Shown: positions 32,432 through 44,039 of the stretch, piece after piece
How positions within the stretch are numbered: position 1 is the stretch's first letter
Layout of the letters: every line of letters starts with the position of its first letter
Source: Sanguinoderma infundibulare
Taxonomy: Eukaryota; Basidiomycota; Agaricomycetes; Polyporales; Polyporaceae
Assembly: GCA_032821775.1 (NCBI GenBank)
Contig: JAVLRN010000008.1
Coordinates: 496,001 to 560,000 of the forward strand
Length of the DNA: 64,000 bases
Direction of reading: 5' to 3'
The notes under the pieces: model-generated
The model's input: the letters and a program-made list of their open reading frames with translations, nothing else
What the model was told of the DNA's origin: nothing
The model's database searches: none
Program-made: the position numbers and the translations under genes

Positions 32432-33885
32432 TTACACCGCCTCGTCCATATCCAAGTGAGACTTGTCCACACTCGCCGGCTTCCCGTCCCGACCGTGCGG
32501 CAACGCAAAGTCCGTCTCCCTCTCCACCGTCTGAGTCACGCTCCAGGTGATCATCCGGAGTGGATAGCTCGACACCGCCTCCGACCCGCGCGTCTGTCGC
32601 GTCTTGCGCGAGGCAGCCTGGGGTAGCCGTGTGGACACCCCTCCCGTGTCCTCCGCCCACGAGAACCCGAGCCCGACGCGGACGATGATGAGCATGAACG
32701 AGATGCCGGTCGCGACGGGGATGCAGTGCAAGGCGAAGGAGTCGACGACGGATTTCGCGCAAAAGGATAAGAGGAAGAAGAACATCCATGTCCTACGAGA
32801 GTTCAGCACACTGTGAGTTCGACGACGGGGGATGGGGCGACGTACGTATAGAGCGCGGCGCTCTCGACGAAGATGACTAGCGCTTCCTATATTACGGCAT
32901 CACTTCAGCATACGCCGCGAGTAGTTGGAGGAAACGCTCACGGCAACGCTCATGCCTGGAACCGACATATGGTGTTGTTTTGCCGCTCTGTTCGTCGACC
33001 AGATGCGGTACCCGATACACACTGTGTGATCGAGTGAGGATTTCCCCCGCGCACAAGGATGTCAGCTCGCACATACCTGTTCCGTAGATGTTCGTCCTGA
33101 AGCGAACATCGGCTGTTAGCCGCGACGGTCAACACTCGGCTGGACGAACAGGACTTACGAAAGCGTCAGTGCCGTAGTGGTGATGAGCCGGATTTGCGAT
33201 GCCGGTACGCTCAAGCTCTCCCCAGGTTTGAAGGTTGCGAAAAGCTGAACTACGCTTATCCCGAGACCTGCGTGGCATACGTCAGAGGTTGAAGCCGCGT
33301 TCAGGTGCCGCGAAGACGCACCGGCATAGCACATTGTGCACAGACTGGGCCAAATGATCATAACAAACTTCTTGTTCCACACGATCCATGTGCGGTATGT
33401 CTTAACGAAGGACACTGTAAGTTTGGAAACACGGCGCTCGAGCAGTGGACGCACCAGGATCACATCTCCACTCACAACGGTCGCGACGATGAACGCAACC
33501 GATGCCACGTTCAACTTATCCTCTATCTCCATGTAATAGGCCGCTGGTTGCGTCCCACCGTCGAAATCCATAAATGCTCGGAAGAGACGCAAGACGGTCG
33601 TGATCCAATGCTATACGGACGATTAATGAGCGAACCGGCAGGAGGCAGAAGTGGTATATGGGTGCTCACCCCGGTGACGGCGGACATTAGCATCACCGTT
33701 CCCCAGAAGAGCGGACTGCGAGCGACGCCGAGGACGGAGAGCCAAGAAGTCGAGTTGGCATCCTTGCGGTGCCGCGCGATGAGGACGGCAAGGGAGGTGA
33801 CGGCGAGCACGATGAATATGCCGTAAAACGCGCTCTCGGCGCAGGTCAGAGCCAAGTTCACCCGGACGACTGTCGAGGTGGACAT
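32432..33885 (-). CDS. seven-helix mushroom membrane protein B
   Basis: Paralogue of the gene at 30120. Exons: 33885-33670, 33610-33455, 33400-33322, 33267-33159, 33096-33077, 33021-32942, 32886-32846 and 32792-32432. The product is 353 residues. The first five exons match gene A in length (216, 156, 79, 109 and 20 nt), exon 6 is one codon shorter, exon 7 is again 41 nt, and the cytosolic tail exon is longer. Landmarks are SGDVILTYRTWIVWNKK, STNIYGTVCIGYRIWSTNRA, EALVIFVESAALYT and TGISFMLIIVRVGLGFSW. No lesion is visible. Tandem orientation and conserved exon lengths indicate local gene duplication. Confidence 0.8.
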
Positions 33886-35770
33886 CGGCGTCGGACGCGT
33901 ATGAGTTCAGCACTCCGTGCGGGTCGCACGACCAGGACCTTTATAGTAGAATAGCCATGCCGAGACATGCTACATGCTGCGGAAAAGTGAGAGCCATCCT
34001 CGGCGATCGCAGGATTAAGTTGATGGAGACGACGGACTAGTCTTGTAGGACGTCTCGGAGTGATGCGACGAGACGCAGCACGTTCGGAGGGACCCGAACA
34101 TCGAGTGGGAGTTCCCATATCCACCGATTAGCTAGACAACAGGCAAGACGCCTGTACTCTCGCGGAGGGTTTGGTGGCGAAACTTCAAAGCTCGAAGTTC
34201 GAAGTTTCCCTCCCATTTCCGCACAATAGCCCTTGTGAGGAGAGAACACCCTTGCCGGTAGTGCTCTTGGTGCACGTTTACGTCGAATACCTCCAACATG
34301 CGGTGAGAAATGATCTAAGATCCCAATAAAACGAAAGAGAGAGTACGTACTAAGGTTCTGACGTGGCCGAAATCGATGAAGCATGCATGGCGGCTGCCCG
34401 GGCATGCTGACCTAGACTTTACTGGTTACCATGGGTGACGCGCGACTTTCCGCCAGGGCATTGCTTACCAAACATCCGGTCTGCTCTTCGCAGACTTGGC
34501 AAAGGCCAGCCTTGAGAAGATTCGCACGCCGTCATGACCGAGCGGCATTCTACGGGTCCTGCCGAGCACATGGCGTGCAGGCGGCGGGCTATGGAGCTGA
34601 CGCGGGTATCCCGTTGCGACAACATGATAGAGTGAGCTTTCTATTGAGGATATCAGTGACTGTGGTGCTGACAGCGCGAAACGGTTGTCACGAATAGAAT
34701 AGGTGCTGTGTATTTCTCGAGGGCCAGGGTATGCGGCGCTGATGATTCTTGGTCGATTACGGAGCGACTCTTGGTTTCACTTTCCGCGAAAATCGCCGGT
34801 TTTCGTTAAGCGACTCCGGAGTAGGATCGCAGTTTGATGCCTCATCCCGATTCTGCTAGTGAGTCGCCGTTTATAACCCAAAGCCTCTGTTTTTGTCATA
34901 ATCACTCGAGAAAAATCCACACACCTACTTCGAATCCGACTGCGCCTAATTTTTGCAGCTCCTCCAGGTCGAGAGGACAGATGTGGGAGGGTTGGCGCAT
35001 GTTCATGGTGTCTCGGAAGAAGGAGCGGAGGAACCGTACCGAGACACCGCCACTGCAAATGGCCGTTATCTTATCTTATCTCATCTTTGCCATCCAAATG
35101 CTGTTGCCATACACCTGCTCGAATTTACGATGTTGGCACCATCTGCCTAATTTCTGCACCCGGTGCTCTCAACCTCATATATTGAACCCTGATAGCGCCA
35201 ATATAGGCCCATATCTGTACCATGGCAAGGACGTCAAGCTTTCAAGATCGATCGCTATGAAGGCTTGGTACCACCTTCGTCATTCTCGCGCGACGCCGTC
35301 CCTGAAGGTGTACCTTGGATAGATCCGCTCTGGCATTTCAAATCCTATCTCTAGTTTCCCCCCGTGCGGTATTTACCGGTGAGCAGCCCCGCGATGCTTA
35401 GATGATTTGGGTCCTCGCGGATTTATTATTCCCTGTTGTAGCTTAGGCCCGTCCAGCCTAGCGCGCGTATATACACGCGATTGTCACCGGTTTCGGCGGC
35501 AGCCCCGACCGCATGATTGCATTCTGAGGCACGCCCGTACGTGTTTATTGCACACTATAGTATTGATCCGCGAAGGCCATGAAAGCTCGGTGAGTGTCAG
35601 TCCTTGCAACCGTGCAGTCCTTTTTGCCTCCTTCACCTCAGGCTAGTCCGTGCACGACGGGCAAGGGATCTGTGTCCTCACGAAGGAAATCGCTGGCGGA
35701 ACTTTAGATTTCGCTAAACGCGTCCCCCGAGGACAAAGGAAGCTGAAACATCAGTAAAGTCGGATTTTGC
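33886..35770. other. non-coding region
   Basis: No gene recognised on either strand. A CGTTAAGC word at about 34804 resembles the TTAAC-type repeat units further right. Confidence 0.4.
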
Positions 35771-35793
35771 TTAACGGCTTAACGGCTTAACGG
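35771..35793 (+). repeat. TTAACGGC tandem repeat
   Basis: Three consecutive units of the 8-mer TTAACGGC, the last one lacking its final base. Related words recur between 35969 and 36055. Confidence 0.75.
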
Positions 35794-36012
35794 AAAATGG
35801 CCATCCTCCCCCCCGGATCTTGGTGGATATCATGGGCAAACTTTTACCTCAAAAGTCTCGAGGAGACATCTCTTTGTCCCCCGCCGTGTGCCAGTCAGAG
35901 TGCGGGGGAGTGGTGTTGGTACGGAAGGGAGGTCGTCAGTGGCGGCACTTACGGGCGCTTCGAGACCTGCTTACGGCTTATCGGCTTATCGTGCTTAACG
36001 GCTGCTTAACGT

Positions 36013-36052
36013 GCTTAACGGTGCTTAATGGCCCCGTTAAGCACGGTTAAGC
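36013..36052. repeat. 19-bp near-perfect inverted repeat (hairpin)
   Basis: The left arm 36013-36031 and right arm 36034-36052 are separated by two bases. They pair at 17 of 19 positions, and one of the two others is a G-T pair. The arms are built from the same TTAACGG/GCTTAA words as the upstream tandem repeat, which makes this a strong cruciform or hairpin candidate. Confidence 0.8.
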
Positions 36053-36055
36053 AAT

Positions 36056-38145
36056 TTCCGGAAGTACTGATGAAGTTTCCTGACCGATTCCCCAAGAGAT
36101 CCTTTTTAAGGGCACAGCGCGCCTGCCCGTCGTGATGGCGCTTCCAAGGGCGTTACCTGACCTTCGCCCAAAGAGTTCAAATTGTCAGAATTCGCCATGG
36201 CGAACTGAGCTGCTCAAGGCAACGTGACGTCGTCCTCTGGGTCCGTAGGGATATTGCTAAACGCATTTTGCCATCATCGTCGCAGTCGTGGGCGTTCAAT
36301 ATACCCTGTTGATGCCCGCTCGTATAATCAGCAAATGCACCAGTACCCGCACGGTAAAAAGGTCCCGGACGTGGGTACGGGTCAGGGTACGCCTGGCCTT
36401 AGCCGCGGGTATAGCCGAGTCTATTCGCCAGAGAGCGATACTGCGGTTGACGATAGCTTGGGTCTTCATTCTAGCACAGTACTTATATTGTGTTATAGCA
36501 CCATCAGCATCAATCACATCATCCAAATGTCTTTGCTAGGAACGTTCCATATCCAGTGACGTCATCGTCCTGAACTTGCACCGAGCATGCGAGCTATGTG
36601 CTTGCTCATCTCTTCCTAACTCCGCGTACAACAACTGTAGCTGACATCCATAATTAGACGTCGCGGATGTACAGGTGGAGCTCTTCTCCTTCGTTTTTTA
36701 GAACGCCACAGGATCTTTCCGCTGCTCGTCCACTCCAGCGAGCCGCGGGAGTCGGGGGTGCGTATAGTCTTTCAAAGGCTTCGGGTTCAGTTGACTGACA
36801 CTTTATTCCCACTTACAGATCAATGTCTGGGAACCTTCTGATGTCCAGGCTGCCTTGAGCTTTGCCAATGCCACGGGCGTGCCGCTCGCAGTAAAGAATA
36901 CCGGTGTATGTCCGTCGCAGTGACGCCGCCTGCTGGAGATTTCTAGCTGACCTATGTGCAGCATGATTAAAGCGGGCGGAGCAGCGCTCCAAACCCCCTC
37001 GCGGTCTGGGTATGTGCTGCAACGACGTTACTCCATGATGATGATCATTGACCGTCTCTCATGCTCACAACCTTCAAGGGGTGAAGACGTGCCATGCAAT
37101 GCCGAGCGCAGCATTCCTAAGCAAACATTCCGGATATCCTACAACACTTCGTTCGTTCCGGCTGGATGTGGAAAAGGCCGTGCCGTGGCCGGTTTTGCCT
37201 TCGGAGTACGTCTCCTGATACTCGCTCAAACATGATAGAGACCAAACACCAGGAATGGACAGGTTGAAATCACCCAAAGTGATCTGTATAGCTTTGCGGA
37301 AGCCAATAATATCACGCTTCCGAGGGGAGCTGAATTGGGCGATTCGGCTGCTGGACGATATATGCAGGTGCACCCTCCATCGAATATGCAGCGACAATGT
37401 ACTAATGTTGGCGCACAGGGAGGTGGACATGGGTATGTCCAAGGCTGGCACCTTTTCCGGAAAGCATTGACGTCATTCTGTACTGTGCAGTGCGTTCTCG
37501 AATGCATTCGGCCTTGCAGTATACTGAGTGGTAAGCTCACGACCGTTGCGCAAGCAATGCAGCGGCGTAGAAAGGCGGGGATCCGTTGGCTGGCTCTCGA
37601 CGCTCGGGCTAGATTCAAATACTTCAGCGCGGCCTCCTCCACAAGCGGCTCCGCTCTCGGTTCTCATTTGTCGGCCTGGTACGTACTCGCAGAATGAGCG
37701 AAGATAGTCTCCTAATCTAGCTACTCTCCAGAATGAAATTCGCGCGGACTTCAGTCCTCCAACCCGGCCGCGCGCACGATGAGTGAACTAGCGTGTTTGG
37801 GTTCCGCACAATAGTTGTTCCAAAGGATCCCGCTCTCATCGAGCTTCGGTTCCACATTCGGGGACGCTGGGCGCTGGTCTGCTTCGCAATGGACTTCGAA
37901 AGTTGTTTCGCAGCCGGCTAGGTTAGCATGTAATTTCTTATGGGATCCGTGTCGGCGCTGCTGTGCTGTATGCGATTCAGCCCATCTTCTCCTTGCGGAT
38001 GTCCATTGATGACCTAATACGTAGCGGCAAGTCTAAGTTTTTGCGTGCTCCATAGTGCGATCCTTGAAGACTTGGGCTCGAAAAACATTCTAAGTTTCGA
38101 AATCTACTAGCCGTTCCCCGGGCAGCCCCTACCCCTCGTCGCGGG
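36056..38145. other. non-coding region with weak coding remnants
   Basis: At about 37240-37470 (+) there is a short protein-like stretch (EITQSDLYSFAEANNITLPR) not connected to a start or stop in a believable way. Nothing else was recognised. Confidence 0.35.
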
Positions 38146-38152
38146 TATATAA
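38146..38152 (+). promoter_or_regulatory. TATA box candidate
   Basis: TATATAA in a GC-rich context, 269 bp upstream of the ATG at 38421. The distance implies a long or spliced 5' leader, with a possible leader intron in the sequence between. Confidence 0.35.
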
Positions 38153-38420
38153 CAAGCCCGTTTTTCGCCGTAAAGTCCCAACCACCACGAACACACATAC
38201 CTGCACAGTCGCCCACGCCACACGCGTATATAGTTGGTAAGCGCGCCCTCTCGCGTTCTCAATAAATAATGTCTAACTTCGCGACAGTCTTAGAGCCTCT
38301 AAACATCTTGACCGCGAAACATAACCGCGGCCATTGCCCACTCCGCGTCCTCTCTGGCAGGTCCAGCCTTCGCCACAGTCCAACCAACCAACATCACCAA
38401 CCACTGCCTAGAACACCAAC

Positions 38421-39116
38421 ATGTCAACCATGAGCAGCATCCGTCCCAACAAGGCCGAGCTGGAGTCGCGTCTGTACCACGCGTACGTTCGCGCTCGCGC
38501 GCGCCGAGTCGGTGAGTCCGCCGCCCCGTCCGCCATCACCGCCATCAGCGGGCCTCGGAAATGGACCACGGCGGCCTGCCTCCTTCAGCGGATCCTCGCG
38601 CCGACCCCCGTCCCCGCCGACCCCCCTGCGTTCCTGGCTTGGGCACTCCCACTCTCCCCGCCCGAGACCGCGACCGACTCGGACTCGAGTGCAGACTCGG
38701 ACGCGCCGCTCCTCGCGGCGCGCCTCGGATCGCGCCTCAACGCGCCGAACCACGGCGACTCCACCACCAACCACTGGCGCTCCTTCGCGCTCGACTCGGA
38801 GGACCCGCCGCTCACTCCCGGGCACGTCTTCGTCGGCACCTTCGCCCGCACCCCGGGTGCGGGCCGTCCCAAGGCGAGGACGGCTCACTCTGAGTACTTC
38901 CCCGGAAATGATCAATTTGAACGTCTGGATCTCCTGCCAGACCCGACGCCTTGTCCTTGGTATTCTGCTATCGTCGGGCTCGGGGCCACTGGCCCTGTCT
39001 CGGTGCTGGATTCTGGAGTCGGGGTCGGGGGCGCTCAGGTCGTCGGCCTGGGGATTTCTGGGGTCGACTTCAGGCTAGAGGAGAGACGGGTCGAGCAATA
39101 TTTCCCTACGATGTAG
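38421..39116 (+). CDS. hypothetical disordered protein
   Basis: A single-exon ORF of 231 residues starting with MSTMSSIRPNKAELESRLYH, in a good ATG context after A-rich leader sequence. It is rich in Pro, Ser, Asp and Arg, with an acidic stretch (TDSDSSADSDAP) at about residue 90 and a glycine-rich region near the end. No domain or membrane segment is recognised. Codon use is strongly GC3-biased, as in real genes of this window, and a TATA box lies upstream. Confidence 0.5.
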   Translation: MSTMSSIRPNKAELESRLYHAYVRARARRVGESAAPSAITAISGPRKWTTAACLLQRILAPTPVPADPPAFLAWALPLSPPETATDSDSSADSDAPLLAARLGSRLNAPNHGDSTTNHWRSFALDSEDPPLTPGHVFVGTFARTPGAGRPKARTAHSEYFPGNDQFERLDLLPDPTPCPWYSAIVGLGATGPVSVLDSGVGVGGAQVVGLGISGVDFRLEERRVEQYFPTM

Positions 39117-39644
39117 AGGCGGATCTTTGGTGAGTGTCTTCGGCTTCCTTCATGCCTGCCATGATCGAGTGTGGCTGATAAAGGCGTGCGTAGATAGAGC
39201 CGCTTCCGCACTCAGCGTGGATGCTTTACGACTCATCACGGGCATTACGCTCATCACGATTCACGGACTCGGATCTGGATTTCGGACATGTCGTCACCGA
39301 CTCGGTGCTGTTGTATTTTAAGTACACATAGTTATACCTCTGGTAGTGTACACACCATATAATAAAATCATGGAACCAAAAACAGACTGTATAAAATATC
39401 ATGGGTGATGCCACGAGAGCTCCATAAAGGAGTTCTGATGCGTGTATGTTGTAAGGTAAGCCACCGTGCTGGTTAGGCCCGGATAACCATGTGGACTTCA
39501 ACTATCGACGGAGTTCGCACCGGTGTACTTTAGCATGAGTAAACATCCAGACGCCGCGAAGTAGCGAGTCGTACACATGCTTCGTTGCATAGTAAACAAG
39601 GTGAGTGTGAGATAACGAGGATTCTCCTTACTTTTAGGGAAAAC
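39117..39644. other. intergenic
   Basis: AT-richer than its surroundings, no ORF of note; likely the 3' ends of the two convergent flanking genes. Confidence 0.4.
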
Positions 39645-40317
39645 TCATTCTCCGCCAAGATCATTCGGAGGCTCGTCCATACCAATGGCAGCTTCGAACG
39701 CGTTCTTCACCGCGCCCAATCCAGCGTCCGCTCCACCGGGCCGGTCTGGGCCAGAGGTATCTGGATGCGCAAGATATTGTACAGCGGTGCTGGTTAAACA
39801 TCAGCAGCATGAATATACGCGAGACAACGAAGGAAGCATCTGCTCACCCCGAAGGATTGGCATGTTCGGCGACTGACGAGAGACTTGCAGGGGGTATATG
39901 CTCGCGCACCGCGTCCGCGATCGCCGCAGCAAGGTCAGACGATGGCATGCCCAACGCGTCGGCCAGCGCTCAGATACTATCTTCGAAGGACAATCTCTCT
40001 GTCGCGTCTTTCTGGCCGAACGCCACGCTCGTCGCACCTGCACTCGGGGTCGTGCGAGTCACGACCGGAGGCCGCTTCCGGAGCGCCAGGTTCCACCAGC
40101 TTCCGTACTCAAGCTTCCACTGGAAGATGCGCCAGCTGTAGAATGCCATGACGACTACGGCGAAGAATGCCACGTAGTAGTTGAAGCGGCGGAGGGGCGT
40201 GTGGGTGAGTGGGGGAGAAACTGCGCGCAGGATTTTGTGCTCGGGCGGGGGCGGGGGTTCGGACTCAGAGTGCGACTGGGCCGTAGACTCTTTGTCTCTG
40301 CAGATGTTGTCGGTCAT
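39645..40317 (-). pseudogene. single-helix membrane protein with one in-frame TGA
   Basis: Exon 1 (40317-39848) and exon 2 (39789-39645) join through a GT-AG intron in matching phase and would give 204 residues. The start is MTDNICRDKESTAQ; one membrane helix (YYVAFFAVVVMAFYSW) lies near residue 45-62; the rest is polar with Ala-rich helices and a C-terminal VKNAFEAAIGMDEPP. A TGA at 39972-39970 inside exon 1 stops translation at 115 residues, yet the downstream part and its splice sites are preserved. The stop could be recent, polymorphic or an assembly error. Family unknown. Confidence 0.5.
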
Positions 40318-41048
40318 TGAGAATGTGTTATGGGATAGCTTATGGGAGAGGGTGAAGCGTGCTGGTGGGGATGGGAGATGGGCAAATCAAGCCATGGTGG
40401 AGAGATGTCGAGTAGCCGGTTTGGAGCAACGGGTGAGCGCGATGACATCATGCTTAGATCAACCTCCGACAAACTCAGTTCGGCCGCTCCCGACGCTGTC
40501 GACTCCTTTCAGCAACACACTCGCCCTTCGCCTACAGGCTCTCTCTGCATCCGCCCAGTCACAGCGTATCATCGACAGTCGGGCCCTATGCGGTATTGGA
40601 ACAGTATTCTGACATCTATATATGCAGCAATGCGCTAGGTTTCTGCCAGTTTGGAGTGTCAACACGGATTTTCGCGCGTGACGGATGACGCTACCGTACA
40701 CCTTGGTTTCTACGACATGGAACAGCAATGGATCGACGCCCTTAATGATACTTCGCAGAGTCAGACCGCTCCGACATGTACAACGAGAAGGTCGCATGCG
40801 GGCTGCGAGCAAGGCTTGATCCAGTTGCTCCGGGACATGATGGGTCCCTGCTTCTCCGCTCTCACCCGGAGCGCGGAGGGGGTGACTTCGACAATCATGC
40901 TCACTTTTTAAAAGGCACCGACACAGGTTTTCGACGTCGTGGTGAGTTAAAACGCTTGCATCCATCTTGGTGGCAACACCTTCCTCCCCAGCGTCCCTTT
41001 CCTGATACGATTTTCACGCCCGTATCCCTTTGTCCCCTCTGCATACCG
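40318..41048. other. intergenic between divergent genes
   Basis: Separates a minus-strand and a plus-strand gene and probably holds both promoters. No convincing ORF. Confidence 0.4.
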
Positions 41049-42413
41049 ATGGATTCAACGGACATCTTCCCATCCACCTTTCCGGGAACCGTGACTAGGC
41101 AGGATGCTCTGACGGCCGTTCTGTCGTCGATTTCCTTCGGTATGCTCTCATCTCAGTGACGAGCGTTCAGCCTCTATTTATCTCATGTTGACTCTTGCAG
41201 GGGCCTTCACTGTTCTTGCTGCCTTCGCTGGCTACTTCACAATGTGAGACATCTTTCGCAACCTCAACGACTGTGCAAATCAAGCATGCACTGACCATCC
41301 GAGTTAGCCGGAACGGCTTGAGGCGCACGTCGTCGATCGCAGCGTTGGCAATCACAGTGGCACTGTATACTGTTGCCGCCACCTACTCAATTGCAGTGCT
41401 CGTGAGCCTGTTCCGCCACACGCAAAGTTCGGACCGGGAGACGTCCTTCATACCTGTGCAATACCGAATTGGCACAGCGGCACTGACTATCACCGTAAGC
41501 CTTCGCTCGACTTCTTATCCGATTTGTTCACACACTTACTCCGAAACGCCGGCCTCTCTCCAGACTGTCCTCGCAAACGCAGTCGTGTGGTCGCGTGTAT
41601 GGGCTCTCTGGCGGCACAACAAGGTCCTATACGGGGTGTCACTTCTGCTCCTGGTGCTCACGCTGGGTACGTCGCTCGTGTTCCTCGTGGACAACGACTG
41701 CATGACGCTGACTCCGCAGTCTACCCCCAGTCCTTGGCGCGCTGTCCACCGCATTCGGCTCCGGATACATGTTCTTCGAGAACAACCGCGCGTTGTTGAT
41801 GTGGGGCTTTTATTGGGCCTCCGATTACGGCGTCGCGGTCTGCTGGTTCTCCACGTTCACGAATGGCATCGCGCTCATCCTGTACCTCGTCAAGGCACTG
41901 TGGGTTATCTCTCGTGCCCGCTTCCTCTCTCCCTGTGTATTTAACTGACACGCGATGTGTGTAGGAAGCTGCGATCTAAGAAGCCTCTGAGCGTGGGACG
42001 GGCCGTCGGCAGGCACTTCGTGCGCGTCCTCGAGTCCGGCAGTCTCTTCGCTATCATTTGGGTGCGCTCACCTCGTCGTGTCTCATTGATAACAAGACAC
42101 TGACTCTCCTTGTTGCGCGGATATACTAGCTCCTGATGGTCATCTACCAGATGGGACCCACGTCCGGCGCCGGCAACCTCACGACCACGGACGGTTTCTC
42201 GTTCTTCGTCAACGGCGTTCTCATCTCGCTGCTGGTATGTTTGCACTCTGTTTCGACGCGATCCTTTCCTAACAGTTCTACATACAGAGCTCACTTGCGG
42301 CGCTCATCATCATCCTCGGTGCGACTGGCAAATCCGAAACTGCCTTCCTCGACGACGGGGTTTTTGACGAGCACGGTGTCCGGCTCTCTAAGGCGGAGAC
42401 CAGGGAGAAGTAG
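41049..42413 (+). CDS. multi-pass membrane protein, eight exons
   Basis: Exons: 41049-41139, 41201-41243, 41308-41494, 41564-41666, 41731-41899, 41965-42061, 42130-42234 and 42288-42413. All are bounded by GT-AG introns and in phase, giving 306 residues. Helices are seen around SSISFGAFTVLAAFAGYF, SIAALAITVALYTVAATYSI, LYGVSLLLLVLTLVLGALS, GVAVCWFSTFTNGIALILYL, GSLFAIIWLLMVIYQM and VLISLLSSLAALIIILGA. The topology is like the mushroom seven-helix proteins at 30-34 kb, but the sequence motifs differ, so I do not place it in that family with confidence. It is intact. A tRNA-Phe module begins 224 bp downstream. Confidence 0.75.
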
Positions 42414-42636
42414 GCTGGGGTCAGATCACCTTAAATTCATGAACCGTGACGAGCTTTAGACTTTCACCGCCGGCTGGACAGGCAGCATGACCGACGCACT
42501 TCTCCTGAATCGTGTATCGGTGTCACCAATGTCTATAATGATTGTCGACGCTCACTGTGTGAAACTGACCAACAATATTGGTATAGGGGTGTCTCCCTGT
42601 GTAGTCCTAATGAATTACCGAGCTATGTTCTCCATC

Positions 42637-42709
42637 GCCGGGATAGCTCAGCTGGGAGAGCAACAGACTGAAGTTCTGGAGGTCGCGTGTTCAATCCACG
42701 CTCCTGGCA
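42637..42709 (+). tRNA. tRNA-Phe(GAA): tRNA-Phe (GAA), copy 3
   Basis: All 73 nt are identical to the copies at 17992 and 29937. The terminator candidate TTTT lies four bases after the gene. Confidence 0.9.
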
Positions 42710-43217
42710 TAGCTTTTAAATCACACAACGGTTCCCCATTTTACCGAGTCCAAGCGCTCTCCAAGGCAATATTCTTTCAGTTTTCATAGTTGGACAATTT
42801 CTCTGATCGGGTTTTTCCTCCCCGGCTCTCCCCCCTCGACCTCCAGGCTAGGCAGACAGCTAGAACTGCCAGTGAACCCATTCTGGAGAGAATACTTGCT
42901 GTTCAACGCGACAACACTATGAGAACTTACTCCAGTCCGCAGGCTCCCCACCACACAGTGAGTGATCACGACCGTGCATCGAATCCTCCGTCGCGTCTGG
43001 GTGTCGCGAGCAATGAGAGGTGGGCGATCGGGAGGCGCCTGCTGCATTCGACTTTTCGTTCTTCTGCTGATCTGCGTGCTTCGTGACATTATGAACCCCG
43101 CAGTCCAAACCATGTGGGAAGGGTGGGGTGCATAAGGTTCCCCATACTGCGGAACTGCAACATTGCGCGAGCTCCGGCGTTCCGGATGGTGGCGACTTCT
43201 GCTTCACTGATCTTCGG
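42637..43217 (+). repeat. tRNA-Phe module, copy at 42.6-43.2 kb
   Basis: Inverted partner of 29405-30009. Similarity starts at the tRNA 5' end and stops at about 43217, just after CTTCGGACTC, where both flanks diverge. Upstream of the tRNA the two copies are unrelated. Confidence 0.7.
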
Positions 43218-43601
43218 ACTCTCGGAGCGTATGCGTTCCCGCCGGCAGTAACGCACGCGGCATTTCATTCAGGACTAAAAGCTCAGAGGTGGAACAGGAG
43301 AAAGGGGACTAGGAATCTAAGCAGGGAAAGGGAGAGTCTGCACAAACGTCCGTCCGAGTGGTAGTAGTCGACGGCGCCCGTCTTCGACAGGCACATTGGT
43401 TCTCGAATTTACCCGTCCAAAATAGAGCCACCGCTAAGGCGCGGACGTCCCATAGCAGGACGAAAAGCAAACACGAGGAATCTGTGCGTCACAGTGGTGG
43501 ATATGCAGTGCCCTAGCTAAATGAGCGCGAGCACGACCTGACAACGAGGGGGGAACTCTCACCGTTTTTGGTCCGCTCCACGGACCTCAGTCCTTGAGTG
43601 T
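43218..43601. other. intergenic
   Basis: No gene or repeat recognised. Confidence 0.4.
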
Positions 43602-44021
43602 TCAAGGCCAACCCTCGAATTCTCTCATCCACTCCGGAGTGCCAAACTGGATCGATCCATAGCCGTCGTCGTACCATCGAAAACTCGGGCCACCGGGATG
43701 GACTGGAGAATCAATTAGCATCATTCACGTTCCACTCCGCCAACGGAACAGTCAGTACTCACACTGCCTCACCGTGAGGCAAACTCGGAGCTTCTTGGCG
43801 GCAGCCAGGCGAGGGAGCACGCCCTCGACTACCCGCGCGAAAATGGACGCCGCGGCGTGCCCTTGCTGCCGAATTTGTTCTTCCTCGTACCACGATGACT
43901 GGAAGTGAAAGTCAAGTGCGAAGGTGGGCAGTTGTGGATAGTAGCCGCCGCACAGCGCGTCGTCAATGTCGCCACTGTGATGTGAAAAGCTCCTCAACAC
44001 ATCTCGGAAGCCGTCGAGCAT
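43602..44021 (-). CDS. small hypothetical protein
   Basis: Two exons, 44021-43763 and 43702-43602, are joined by a 60-nt GT-AG intron in phase 1, giving about 119 residues from the ATG at 44021. The splice joins VCLTVRQ to FHPGGPSFRWYDDGYGS and ends WMREFEGWP. It has the flavour of the C-terminal part of a fungal F-box or leucine-rich protein, but no domain is certain. A further upstream exon is possible because the sequence before the ATG ends in AAAG/CG, a potential acceptor. Confidence 0.45.
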
Positions 44022-44039
44022 GGGGTACGCTTTGACCAC

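Noticed and set aside
29405..43217. tRNA-Phe modules as attachment sites of a mobile element
   Set aside because: The two modules are inverted and hold ordinary genes between them; no integrase or boundary repeats were found.
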